Positions 29,178 to 37,544 of a stretch of 64,000 nucleotides of DNA are shown here, one piece after another. Position 1 is the stretch's first letter. Each line of letters opens with the position of its first letter. The stretch comes from Pleionea sediminis (GTDB lineage: Bacteria > Pseudomonadota > Gammaproteobacteria > Enterobacterales > Kangiellaceae): positions 62,001 to 126,000 of the forward strand of contig NZ_SUNB01000009.1 of NCBI RefSeq assembly GCF_007570825.1, in the 5' to 3' direction. Below the pieces are notes generated by a model. That model was not told the DNA's origin and ran no database searches. It saw only the letters and a list, made by a program, of their open reading frames with translations. A program made the position numbers and the translations under genes.

Positions 29178-30359
29178 ATGCCGAATCAGGAGCTGATTAT
29201 ATTCGACACAACTTTGCGCGATGGTGAACAAAGTCCAGGTGCATCAATGAGCATTTCAGAAAAAGTCGAATTAGCGCTGCTCCTCGAAGAACTCGGTGTT
29301 GATGTCATTGAAGCTGGCTTTGCAATAGCCAGTCCTGGAGATTTTGAAGCCGTTCAAAAAATTGGTCGGGTCGTGAAAAATACTCGTGTGTGTAGTTTAT
29401 CGCGAGCGTGCAAAGCGGATATTGACCGAGCGGCAGAGTCTCTAAAATATGCAAGTCTAAAGCGAATTCATACCTTTATTGCTACTTCTGATATGCACAT
29501 GACGTTTAAGTTAAATATGGATAAACAGGCTGTGCTTCAGGCGGCGGTATCTGCGGTATCTTATGCCCGACAGCTTACTGATGATGTTGAGTTCTCTGCT
29601 GAAGATGGTGGTCGGAGCGATATTGATTTTTTAGCTCAAGTCGTAGAGCGAGTGATTGATGCTGGCGCAACGACGATAAATATCCCGGATACCGTAGGGT
29701 ATTGTTTGCCTCATCAGTTTGGTCAATTTTTGAGAGCTTTAATGGAAAAGGTGCCGAATTCCGATAAGGCTATATTTTCGGTCCATTGCCATAATGATTT
29801 GGGATTGGCGACGGCCAACTCGTTAGCGGCTATTGAGAATGGTGCTCGTCAGGTAGAATGCACCATTAATGGCCTGGGGGAGCGAGCTGGCAATGCAGCG
29901 TTGGAAGAAATTGTCATGGCGGTAAAAACTCGGCAAGATATTTTTCCATTGGAGACTCACATTAACACCAAAAATCTGGTTGGGTTATCCCAACGAGTCT
30001 CGCAAATCACTGGTTTTGCCGTTCAGCCGAACAAATCGATTGTTGGCAGAAATGCGTTTGCTCATGAGGCAGGTATTCATCAAGATGGTATTTTGAAGCA
30101 TCGTGAAACCTATGAAATTATGCGGGCTGAAGATGTTGGTTGGACTGGCCAGCAAATTGTTTTGGGTAAGCATTCCGGAAGAAATGCCTTTGTTAATCGA
30201 TTGCATGATTTGAACGTGGCGTTTGAATCGGCTTCGAATCTTGAGTCTGCATTTGAACAATTTAAACGGATGGCCGATCAGGGTAAAGGTGTGACTGACC
30301 AGCAATTGCTCATGTTGGCGGAACAATTCAATGCGCGGAAAGGTGTTGAGCGCGCCTAA
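29178..30359 (+). CDS. leuA: 2-isopropylmalate synthase-like protein lacking the regulatory domain
   Basis: 393 aa. The catalytic TIM barrel condenses acetyl-CoA with 2-oxoisovalerate in the first committed step of leucine synthesis, if the assignment holds. Signatures present: [16 protein letters not shown] near residue 9, the [13 protein letters not shown] metal-binding motif near 202, [13 protein letters not shown] near 231 and the [10 protein letters not shown] motif near 296. It stops just after the linker ([10 protein letters not shown]...), so the C-terminal leucine-binding allosteric domain of normal 510-520 aa LeuA is absent. No leuB, leuC or leuD lies nearby. It may be a feedback-insensitive LeuA or a paralogue with another substrate (for example a homocitrate- or citramalate-type synthase). 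Confidence 0.8.
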   Translation: MPNQELIIFDTTLRDGEQSPGASMSISEKVELALLLEELGVDVIEAGFAIASPGDFEAVQKIGRVVKNTRVCSLSRACKADIDRAAESLKYASLKRIHTFIATSDMHMTFKLNMDKQAVLQAAVSAVSYARQLTDDVEFSAEDGGRSDIDFLAQVVERVIDAGATTINIPDTVGYCLPHQFGQFLRALMEKVPNSDKAIFSVHCHNDLGLATANSLAAIENGARQVECTINGLGERAGNAALEEIVMAVKTRQDIFPLETHINTKNLVGLSQRVSQITGFAVQPNKSIVGRNAFAHEAGIHQDGILKHRETYEIMRAEDVGWTGQQIVLGKHSGRNAFVNRLHDLNVAFESASNLESAFEQFKRMADQGKGVTDQQLLMLAEQFNARKGVERA

Positions 30360-30441
30360 ATTAATCCTTTTGGTTTTTAATTGGCGTCAGACGAGTTAGT
30401 ATTACACGCATTGTTGTTATTGAGCTGTGTGAAAATATATT

Positions 30442-31437
30442 TTGGATCCTAATTCGAATACTATTGCCTATCTCGAAGCTATGGGAATGACGTGGTGGGT
30501 GCCGCGTCAAGAGGAATCTCTATTCGATAAACAGGCCTTGAACGGTCATTCCGATATCCCTTCATCAAACCGCAATCAAAGTATGCAAGATGGCATGCCA
30601 GCGCAAGCACACAGTGACGTTAGCCAGAACGATTTTTCAGCAGATAACGATTATTCAGTCGGTAATAATTTTTCAGCCGATTCGGTTCATACGAATATCT
30701 CGAAGGCCTCGAATAATCAGGAAGTTAAGCCCTCATCGTCGGATGTTAGGTCAACAAAATCAGTTAGTGAGCAATCAAGACAGGCTCTTGAGTCTTTAAA
30801 GTCTTCTGTTAACACTGAAAAGTCGGTCACTCCTGACACAACGAATTTACCTGAGTCGTCTCACTCAAATAAAGTCACCACTGAGAACGATCAACCTTTA
30901 CCCAAAAGGCCTGGCAAACCTGAGGTAGATTCAGTTGAACATCATTCGCGGGGACTCTTGGTCGTGCCTAAGGGACGTCGGTGGATGGCCGATACCTTAA
31001 CCGTCGTCTGTCGTCATGAATCCGGACAACCTTCAGAATCCTTCTTGTTACGCGGAAATCCGTCGAAAACCGTGGCGAATATACTGATGGCACTGAATGT
31101 ATTTGTCCATGGTCAAACGGGTCTGGAGTTATTAAAGTCTGCCAACTTCGCACAACTTGCAACGACTGCGCTGAGTGATCAGTCCAAACCAACCCCTGAA
31201 GTGTTTGAAGAACATCGGCCCAAAGCCCTTTTTATAATGGGCGAGCAAACGGCTAATTTATTAATGGGTGAACAAAGAAGCCTCGCCGAATGGCAATTAA
31301 AACCATGGAAAACAGCCGAGGGAATACCAATAGTGGTGACCTATCACCCCTATGAAATATTTAAATCGCCACAGCTCAAAAAGCAGGTAATGAAGGATTT
31401 AATACAGTTATCACAGTGGCTGATCGATGACGAGTAG
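30442..31437 (+). CDS. holD: HolD-like (DNA polymerase III psi) protein with long linker
   Basis: 331 aa. The N-terminus (AYLEAMGMTWWVPR) resembles the chi-binding segment of E. coli psi (LQQLGITQWSLR). The C-terminal part (about 170-330) looks like the UDG-like fold of psi, including LLVVPKGRR, ALFIMGEQTANLLMG and a TYHPYEIFKSPQLKKQ block. Between them lies about 130 Ser/Asn/Asp-rich, probably disordered residues, which makes it more than twice the E. coli length. The locus matches E. coli holD-rimI, and holC (chi) is also in this window. The start is a TTG at 30442, chosen to keep the N-terminal motif. It overlaps rimI by 11 bases. Confidence 0.7.
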   Translation: MDPNSNTIAYLEAMGMTWWVPRQEESLFDKQALNGHSDIPSSNRNQSMQDGMPAQAHSDVSQNDFSADNDYSVGNNFSADSVHTNISKASNNQEVKPSSSDVRSTKSVSEQSRQALESLKSSVNTEKSVTPDTTNLPESSHSNKVTTENDQPLPKRPGKPEVDSVEHHSRGLLVVPKGRRWMADTLTVVCRHESGQPSESFLLRGNPSKTVANILMALNVFVHGQTGLELLKSANFAQLATTALSDQSKPTPEVFEEHRPKALFIMGEQTANLLMGEQRSLAEWQLKPWKTAEGIPIVVTYHPYEIFKSPQLKKQVMKDLIQLSQWLIDDE

Positions 31438-31915
31438 ACTTGTGTTACGTCGGGCTCAACGTGAAGATATTGCCCGAGTATTGGTGAATGAAACTTGTGC
31501 GTACCCGGTTCCCTGGGGAAAACAAGCTCTGATTGATAGTCTGGATCCGCAATACGATTTTTTTGTCGCTGAACTTGATGAACAAATCGTAGGGCATTTA
31601 ATCGTGCAGGTTATTTTAGACGAGAGTCATTTATTAAATCTTTGCCTGCATCCTCGCTATCAGGGAAGAGGGTTGGGTAAACAAATGATGCAATATTGGC
31701 TCGACTCGAGTCGGTCACAGACAATCCATCAATTGTTATTGGAAGTACGAGAATCCAATACGAAAGCCCTCAAATTGTATGAGTCGATGGGATTTCAGAA
31801 GTTATCTGTCCGAAAAAATTATTATCCGCTTCCCGATAATCAGCGAGAGCATGGTGTTGTTATGAGCCAAAGCTTTCCAGAACAGCCCGTGGGTGGATGT
31901 TCTCTTTCACAATAA
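31427..31915 (+). CDS. rimI: Ribosomal protein S18-alanine N-acetyltransferase RimI
   Basis: GNAT-fold enzyme acetylating the N-terminal Ala of ribosomal protein S18. 162 aa. The acetyl-CoA-binding motif RYQGRGLGKQ lies near residues 79-88, and the conserved ESNTKALKLYESMGF and KNYYPL motifs follow. The start lies within the end of the holD-like gene, so the two are translationally coupled, as in E. coli. Confidence 0.9.
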   Translation: MTSRLVLRRAQREDIARVLVNETCAYPVPWGKQALIDSLDPQYDFFVAELDEQIVGHLIVQVILDESHLLNLCLHPRYQGRGLGKQMMQYWLDSSRSQTIHQLLLEVRESNTKALKLYESMGFQKLSVRKNYYPLPDNQREHGVVMSQSFPEQPVGGCSLSQ

Positions 31916-31966
31916 ACGCTATAATGCGCCTCCATTTTATATCCAAACAGCTTTAACGGATCGTTT

Positions 31967-33547
31967 ATGTCAAAACAGGCCGAAGAAATCGCCAAACGCC
32001 GAACTTTTGCAATTATTTCCCACCCCGATGCGGGTAAAACCACCATTACCGAAAAACTGTTGCTTCACGGCAAGTTGATTCAGGAAGCGGGAACCGTTAA
32101 AGGGCGAAAAGCATCGAAGCATGCCACCTCCGATTGGATGGAATTGGAAAAGCAGCGGGGAATTTCGGTGACAACATCGGTGATGCAGTTTCCCCACAAT
32201 GGGCGCATTGTTAACCTGTTAGATACGCCCGGGCACGAAGATTTCTCAGAAGACACCTATCGAACTCTTACTGCAGTAGATTCTGCTTTGATGGTAATTG
32301 ATTCAAGTAAAGGGGTTGAGGATCGAACCATTAAATTGATGGAAGTCTGTCGGCTTAGAGATACTCCGATCGTTACTTTCATGAATAAGCTCGATCGTGA
32401 CATCCGTGATCCTATTGAGTTGCTTGATGAAGTTGAAGACGTTTTAAAAATCAATTGTGCTCCTGTTACTTGGCCGATTGGCATGGGTAAGTCATTTAAA
32501 GGCGTCTATCACTTACTTGAGGACGCAATTTACCTTTATCAATCGGGTATGGGGCATACGATTCAAGAAGAACGCGTCATCAAAGGGATAGAGAGTCCTG
32601 AAGCAGAAGCGGCTTTAGGAGATTTACTATCCGATTTAAAAGATGAGTTGGAGCTTGTTCTCGGGGCCAGCCATGAATTTGATTTAGATGAATATTTAGC
32701 GGGCCGATTGACGCCTGTTTTCTTTGGAACGGCTCTCGGAAATTTTGGGGTTTCGCACATGCTAGATCGTTTTGTGGAATGGGCTCCATCGCCTTTGCCG
32801 CGAAAAACGGAAACAAGAGAAGTCGAGGCGACAGAAGATAAATTGACGGGCTTCGTTTTTAAGATTCAAGCTAACATGGATCCGCAACATCGCGATCGGA
32901 TTGCTTTTATGCGAATTTGCTCTGGACGTTATGAAAAAGGCATGAAAATGCATCACGTTCGGTTAAAACGCGATCAGCAAATCTCAAATGCTGTTAATTT
33001 CTTGGCCGGCGACCGAGGTAATCTCGAAGAAGCTTATGCGGGCGATATTATTGGTTTGCACAATCATGGAAACCTGCAAATTGGTGACACCTTTACTCAG
33101 GGCGAGGCGCTCAAATTTACCGGGATTCCTAACTTTGCCCCCGAATTATTTCGCCGCGTGCGATTGAAGGATCCATTGAAAAATAAAGCCTTGCAAAAAG
33201 GATTAATTCAGCTCTCAGAAGAGGGTGCGACGCAAGTTTTTCGTCCTCTAAATAGCAATGATTTGATCCTTGGTGCTGTGGGTGTGCTACAGTTTGATGT
33301 AGTCGCACATCGATTAAAAACGGAATACAAAGTCGAATGTATTTATGAAGCTGTGTCTGTTGCAACTGCACGTTGGGTCGCTTGTGATGACGAAAAAATC
33401 GTGGATAAACTAAAAACGAAAGCGGGTGAACATTTGGCATTGGATGGTGGCGATAACTTAACGTATCTGGCGCCGACAATGGTAAACCTGAATTTAACGC
33501 GAGAAAGATTTCCGGAAGTCGAATTCCTTGAGACACGCGAGCACTAG
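31967..33547 (+). CDS. prfC: Peptide chain release factor 3 (RF3)
   Basis: 526-aa translational GTPase that recycles RF1/RF2 after termination. Clear G motifs: SHPDAGKTT near residue 18, DTPGHEDF near 85, NKLD near 140. Domains II and III with [16 protein letters not shown] and [11 protein letters not shown] follow. Full length. It is downstream of rimI in the same order as in E. coli, where yjjG intervenes. Confidence 0.97.
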   Translation: MSKQAEEIAKRRTFAIISHPDAGKTTITEKLLLHGKLIQEAGTVKGRKASKHATSDWMELEKQRGISVTTSVMQFPHNGRIVNLLDTPGHEDFSEDTYRTLTAVDSALMVIDSSKGVEDRTIKLMEVCRLRDTPIVTFMNKLDRDIRDPIELLDEVEDVLKINCAPVTWPIGMGKSFKGVYHLLEDAIYLYQSGMGHTIQEERVIKGIESPEAEAALGDLLSDLKDELELVLGASHEFDLDEYLAGRLTPVFFGTALGNFGVSHMLDRFVEWAPSPLPRKTETREVEATEDKLTGFVFKIQANMDPQHRDRIAFMRICSGRYEKGMKMHHVRLKRDQQISNAVNFLAGDRGNLEEAYAGDIIGLHNHGNLQIGDTFTQGEALKFTGIPNFAPELFRRVRLKDPLKNKALQKGLIQLSEEGATQVFRPLNSNDLILGAVGVLQFDVVAHRLKTEYKVECIYEAVSVATARWVACDDEKIVDKLKTKAGEHLALDGGDNLTYLAPTMVNLNLTRERFPEVEFLETREH

Positions 33548-34343
33548 ACCTCAAAAAGAGGTCTCTAAAAAAATAGAGTTGTTTGATACTCACTGCCATT
33601 TGGACTTTCCAGAGTTTGACTCTGATCGAAAGAAGCTGCTGACAGTGGCCAAAGAGCATGGGCTGAAAGGGCTTATTATTCCAGGTGTAAAGAGAGATGG
33701 CTGGCGCCTTATTCGTCAGCTTTCCGCTTTAATGGATGGTGTTCATAGTGCATTAGGATTGCATCCGATGTTTATTCATGAACATACTGAAGAGCACCTT
33801 CATGATCTTGAAATGGCTTTGTCGGTAGGGCCGATTGTCGCACTGGGTGAGATTGGCCTCGATTTTCAAGAGGGCCGTTCAACTCAGACCCTCCAGGAAA
33901 AATTTTTTCATCACCAGTTACATATGGCAAAAGACGCAGGGCTTCCCGTGATTTTGCATGTCCGTAAAGCGCACGACGAAGTACTCAAACAGTTAAGAAT
34001 TCTAAATTTTCACAACGGTGGCGTTGTTCATGCGTTTAACAGCGATTTAAATCACGCAAAGCGCTATGAACAGCACGGATTTAAGTTGGGCGTTGGTGGA
34101 ACAATCACTTATCAACGGGCGGTAAAAGTTAGAGCAATGGTGAAAGAGTTACCGATTGAGCAAATCGTTATGGAAACGGATGCCCCCGACATGCCACCAG
34201 CTACCTGTCATGGTCAGCGCAATACACCGGTGCATATTTTTGATAATTTCCGCGCTCTTTGTGAAATACGAGAAGAAACGACGGCTCATCTGGCGAGTCA
34301 AACCACGCAAAACGCTTATCAAGTATTTAAGTTAGATAATTGA
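33528..34343 (+). CDS. TatD-family metal-dependent hydrolase (YjjV-like)
   Basis: TIM-barrel metallohydrolase, probably a DNase or related phosphodiesterase. Metal-binding motifs are all present: [11 protein letters not shown] near residue 20, GEIGLDF near 107, HVRKAHDE near 143 and ETDAPDMPP near 218. The start is uncertain. The TTG at 33528 overlaps prfC by 20 bases and gives 271 aa, but homologues begin close to the HCHLD motif, so a start further in, near 33578, is possible. Coupling to prfC and a TatD member near prfC in E. coli (yjjV) support the assignment. Confidence 0.85.
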   Translation: MRHASTRPQKEVSKKIELFDTHCHLDFPEFDSDRKKLLTVAKEHGLKGLIIPGVKRDGWRLIRQLSALMDGVHSALGLHPMFIHEHTEEHLHDLEMALSVGPIVALGEIGLDFQEGRSTQTLQEKFFHHQLHMAKDAGLPVILHVRKAHDEVLKQLRILNFHNGGVVHAFNSDLNHAKRYEQHGFKLGVGGTITYQRAVKVRAMVKELPIEQIVMETDAPDMPPATCHGQRNTPVHIFDNFRALCEIREETTAHLASQTTQNAYQVFKLDN

Positions 34344-34420
34344 TAGAAATCACATTGAAAACTTGACCTTACGCCCGGTCTGGCGGCTATCATTAGAGGG
34401 ATGACAACAAAGGTACCCCT

Positions 34421-36181
34421 ATGACCCAAGATAAGCCGACTATTACAATCAAATTCCTCGAGCAAATGCTTAACGATGGGCTTGTCAACCAAGATACTTT
34501 TGCAAAGCTTCGAGTGAAGCTGCGTTCGTTACCCCAATCCAGCCATCCAATACAAGGCATCGCACCTTTGAAGCTAAAACATGCCACTCAGAAAAACATT
34601 GTGCTTGATGATCAATATTTATCCGAATGGTACGCACTGAAGTGTGGAATGGAATGCGTTGAGTTGGATCCTTTGAAGTTGGATGTGGATGCGATCACAG
34701 ATGTGATGTCGAAGGCATTTGCTCAGCGGCATAAAATTTTAGCTTATGCGGTTAACAATAATAGTGTCACTATTGCCACGTCCGAACCATACGTAACGGG
34801 TTGGGTCAACGGGCTGGAACATATTTTACGCAAAGAAGTTAAACGTGTTTTTGCCAGTCCGGTTGCGATTGAAAAATTTCAGAAAGAGTTTTACGCACTG
34901 AGTCATTCGATTCGTGGCGCAAAAAATGAAAAATACCAAGAGACAGGCGTTGGCAATCTTGAAGCTTTAATTGAATTGGGTAAGGCGGATGAAGTTGATG
35001 CCAATGATCAGCATATTGTGCAAATTGTTGACTGGTTGTTGCAGTATGCTTATGCCCAACGTGCTAGTGATATTCACATAGAACCGCGTCGAGAAACGGG
35101 CAATGTTCGGTTTCGTATTGATGGTGTGTTACATAAAGTTTATGAATTTCCTGCTAGTGTTACCGGCGCGGTACTCGCACGGTTTAAAATTTTAGCGCGA
35201 ATGGATGTTGCTGAACGTCGAAAGCCGCTTGATGGACGGATAAAAACAAAAACTCCCGAAGGGCAGGAAGTTGAGTTGCGTATTTCGACGTTGCCGACGG
35301 CTTTTGGTGAAAAACTGGTGGCGCGTATATTTGATCCTGGTGTTTTAAATCGAGACTTTTCAGAATTAGGTCTGGATAAAAATATTGAACAGCAATGGCT
35401 GTCGATGGTGAGCCAGCCGAACGGAATTGTTTTGGTAACGGGACCTACCGGTAGCGGTAAAACAACGACGTTGTACACCACTCTAAATCAAATAGCGCGA
35501 CCGGAAGTAAATGTTTGTACTATTGAAGATCCCATTGAAATGGTGAACCCTAATTTAAATCAAATGCAGGTTCACCACGAAATAAAAGTGGATTTTGCGA
35601 GCGGTATTCGAGCGTTGCTCAGACAAGATCCCGATATCATTATGATTGGTGAGATTCGAGATAAAGAAACGGCAGACATGGCCGTGCAAGCCTCTTTAAC
35701 CGGTCATCTGGTTATTTCGACATTACATACAAATGATGCTTCATCTGCAATAACTCGATTGTTAGATTTGGGTGTAGAGCCGTTTTTAGTGAACGCTTCT
35801 ATTTTAGGCGTTATGGCGCAGCGCTTAGTCAGAACCTTATGTAAAGACTGCAAACAACCTGCAGAAACGGATGTTAATGCCTGGCGGCATTTAGTGTCAC
35901 CGTTTCCAATAAAGCCGCCGGCTAAAGTATTTAAGCCTGTTGGCTGTCGGCTGTGCCGCGGTACAGGATATTTAGGTCGACAAGGTATTTATGAAATGCT
36001 TTCGGTAAACTCGAAGGTGAAAAAGCTAATCCATTCGCACTGTGATGTGGGGCCTATTCGTGATCAAGGTATCAAAGACGGTATGAGCCTGTTGAGAATT
36101 AACGGTGCAAGGAAAGTGGCACAAGGGATGACAACGATCGAAGAAGTCTTACGAGTTGCTTCGCCCGAAATGGAAAATTAG
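34421..36181 (+). CDS. GspE/PilB-type secretion ATPase
   Basis: 586-aa hexameric ATPase of type II secretion/type IV pilus kind. Order: N-terminal MshEN/GspE-N-like region (about 55-160), core with RASDIHIEPR (Asp box) near 222, Walker A GPTGSGKT at 341-348, Walker B/IMIGEIRD near 407-414, and a tetra-cysteine zinc site (Cys474, 477, 509, 512). All catalytic motifs look intact. No other secretion or pilus genes are adjacent, so it may power a system encoded elsewhere. The following lipoprotein gene could be coincidental. Confidence 0.85.
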   Translation: MTQDKPTITIKFLEQMLNDGLVNQDTFAKLRVKLRSLPQSSHPIQGIAPLKLKHATQKNIVLDDQYLSEWYALKCGMECVELDPLKLDVDAITDVMSKAFAQRHKILAYAVNNNSVTIATSEPYVTGWVNGLEHILRKEVKRVFASPVAIEKFQKEFYALSHSIRGAKNEKYQETGVGNLEALIELGKADEVDANDQHIVQIVDWLLQYAYAQRASDIHIEPRRETGNVRFRIDGVLHKVYEFPASVTGAVLARFKILARMDVAERRKPLDGRIKTKTPEGQEVELRISTLPTAFGEKLVARIFDPGVLNRDFSELGLDKNIEQQWLSMVSQPNGIVLVTGPTGSGKTTTLYTTLNQIARPEVNVCTIEDPIEMVNPNLNQMQVHHEIKVDFASGIRALLRQDPDIIMIGEIRDKETADMAVQASLTGHLVISTLHTNDASSAITRLLDLGVEPFLVNASILGVMAQRLVRTLCKDCKQPAETDVNAWRHLVSPFPIKPPAKVFKPVGCRLCRGTGYLGRQGIYEMLSVNSKVKKLIHSHCDVGPIRDQGIKDGMSLLRINGARKVAQGMTTIEEVLRVASPEMEN

Positions 36182-36256
36182 TGAAGTTTTTTAAATTATA
36201 ATTGCTCGATAAATCAGTACGAGTTTTTGAAAAAATATTTAACAAAGGTCTCAGTG

Positions 36257-36715
36257 ATGAAAAGACTTTACAGTACTGTAATAGCATTAATATTTTCGGC
36301 AACGTTAGTTGCCTGTGAAAATTCAACGTCGACTGCAGACGAACCTCAATCTGATAGCAAGACTGAGTCTAAAACGACAAAAGCGACAAAGCTTCCGACT
36401 CCAGAGCTTATTGAGCAAATTGTTGGTCTGGCTAAAGATGTTTCTTGTGAATCCGTTAGTGAGTGCAGTTTTATCGGTATAGGAGCGCGACCATGTGGTG
36501 GGCCCGACAAATATCTTATTTACTCCAAAGTGAATATTGATCAAGTTAAGTTGACGGCGTTAGTGGATGATTATAACGAGCGAAAACGAGAGTACATCAA
36601 GTCTCAAATGCAAGTCGGTGTGTGTCTGGTTGCGCCCGAGCCAGAATTAGAGTGTAAAGAACAGCGCTGTCAGGCCGTCAGTAAAGTACGCGTTGGACAC
36701 AGCTTAGGTATGTGA
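36257..36715 (+). CDS. Cysteine-containing lipoprotein of unknown function
   Basis: About 152 aa. Lipoprotein signal with lipobox LVAC (Cys20) and a Ser/Thr/Lys-rich linker. The mature domain has six Cys (DVSCESVSECSF, RPCGG, GVCLVAP, ELECKEQRC), suggesting disulphide-bonded folding in the periplasm. The ATG at 36257 has an AAGG site; a TTG at 36227 would place ten basic residues before the signal and is less likely. Its 3' end overlaps the convergent VanZ-like gene by 12 bases. Confidence 0.65.
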   Translation: MKRLYSTVIALIFSATLVACENSTSTADEPQSDSKTESKTTKATKLPTPELIEQIVGLAKDVSCESVSECSFIGIGARPCGGPDKYLIYSKVNIDQVKLTALVDDYNERKREYIKSQMQVGVCLVAPEPELECKEQRCQAVSKVRVGHSLGM

Positions 36716-37096
36716 GTCAGGCTTCTCTCGCTCTGATCGTTTGCCAAATATGGCGAGTACCAAGAAAACACCAACAGCATCGCCAATCCAGTCTACCCAG
36801 CTAAAGCTTCGGCCTGGAATCGAGAGCTGAATGAATTCGATTGCAACACCAAGAATAAGCATTGCCAATGCAATAAACCACCGGTTTAAATTAACAAATG
36901 CACCGAGCATTAAAAAGGTAACGCCGGCAAACGCAATGGCGTGAAACATTTTGTCGATATGAGGCAAGTGAATGCCTGAGTCAATTCCGGGGGTGAGTGT
37001 TAAATATAAAAGTAAAGCTAATGCCGAAACTGCAGCGAGCTTCCACAAAGGGTGACCGAGTTTGGGCAATACTTTATGAATCACGTAATCAACCAT
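36704..37096 (-). CDS. VanZ-family membrane protein
   Basis: 130 aa with four predicted transmembrane helices (about 18-33, 50-66, 71-88 and 100-116) and VanZ-type motifs (DKMFHAIAFAGVTFL and DWIGDAVGVFLV). VanZ-like proteins are associated with glycopeptide tolerance in some Gram-positives, but their biochemical role is unknown. Its start lies four bases after the stop of the next gene upstream on the same strand, so the two form an operon. Confidence 0.75.
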   Translation of the reverse strand: MVDYVIHKVLPKLGHPLWKLAAVSALALLLYLTLTPGIDSGIHLPHIDKMFHAIAFAGVTFLMLGAFVNLNRWFIALAMLILGVAIEFIQLSIPGRSFSWVDWIGDAVGVFLVLAIFGKRSEREKPDSHT

Positions 37097-37100
37097 TCCA

Positions 37101-37472
37101 TTACTTCGCTGATCCAGAAGTTTTCGACTTAATTTCTGTCGTCAGCTCAACAGAGTTTTTCTGAGTGTTTGTCCACATTAAGCAGTAGGTTTGAGTGACT
37201 GGAGCGACAAAAGAGGTTGGCTTGAATTCGGGAGTTAATTGTTCGCCTACAGGATAAATGACGTTGTCACCTTCATGGTAGTGAACATTGAAAAGTAACG
37301 GGTCACTGGCTTTAAAAGAAAACTTTATTGGCTGTTGTTGTTCTAGTTTAAAACACACTTCATGAATTTTTCCGGATGCAACCGATGTCTCATCTTTAAC
37401 GGGTAACGTAGTTATTGAAGCTGCGGCGTTTAGGCTAAATAAGCCCGCAGTTAATAAGTATAATGATTTCAT
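37101..37472 (-). CDS. Exported protein of unknown function
   Basis: 123-aa protein with a Sec signal (MKSLYLLTAGLFSLNAAAS) and a beta-rich mature part containing two Cys (EVCFKLEQ and TYCLMWTN), probably a disulphide-bonded periplasmic protein. The ATG at 37472 is supported by an AAGGAAG ribosome site; an ATG at 37496 is too far upstream. Operon with the VanZ-like gene. Confidence 0.65.
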   Translation of the reverse strand: MKSLYLLTAGLFSLNAAASITTLPVKDETSVASGKIHEVCFKLEQQQPIKFSFKASDPLLFNVHYHEGDNVIYPVGEQLTPEFKPTSFVAPVTQTYCLMWTNTQKNSVELTTEIKSKTSGSAK

Positions 37473-37496
37473 TTTAGCTTCCTTAGCATTAAACAA

Positions 37497-37518
37497 AGCT
37501 CTCAGTTATCTGAGAGCT
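37497..37518 (-). terminator. valS terminator
   Basis: Perfect nine-base stem AGCTCTCAG / CTGAGAGCT with loop TTAT, followed on the minus strand by TTTGTTT, 26 bases past the valS stop and just upstream of the next minus-strand gene. Confidence 0.8.
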
Positions 37519-37544
37519 GTTATCAAGTCGTTACTGTTATCAAA

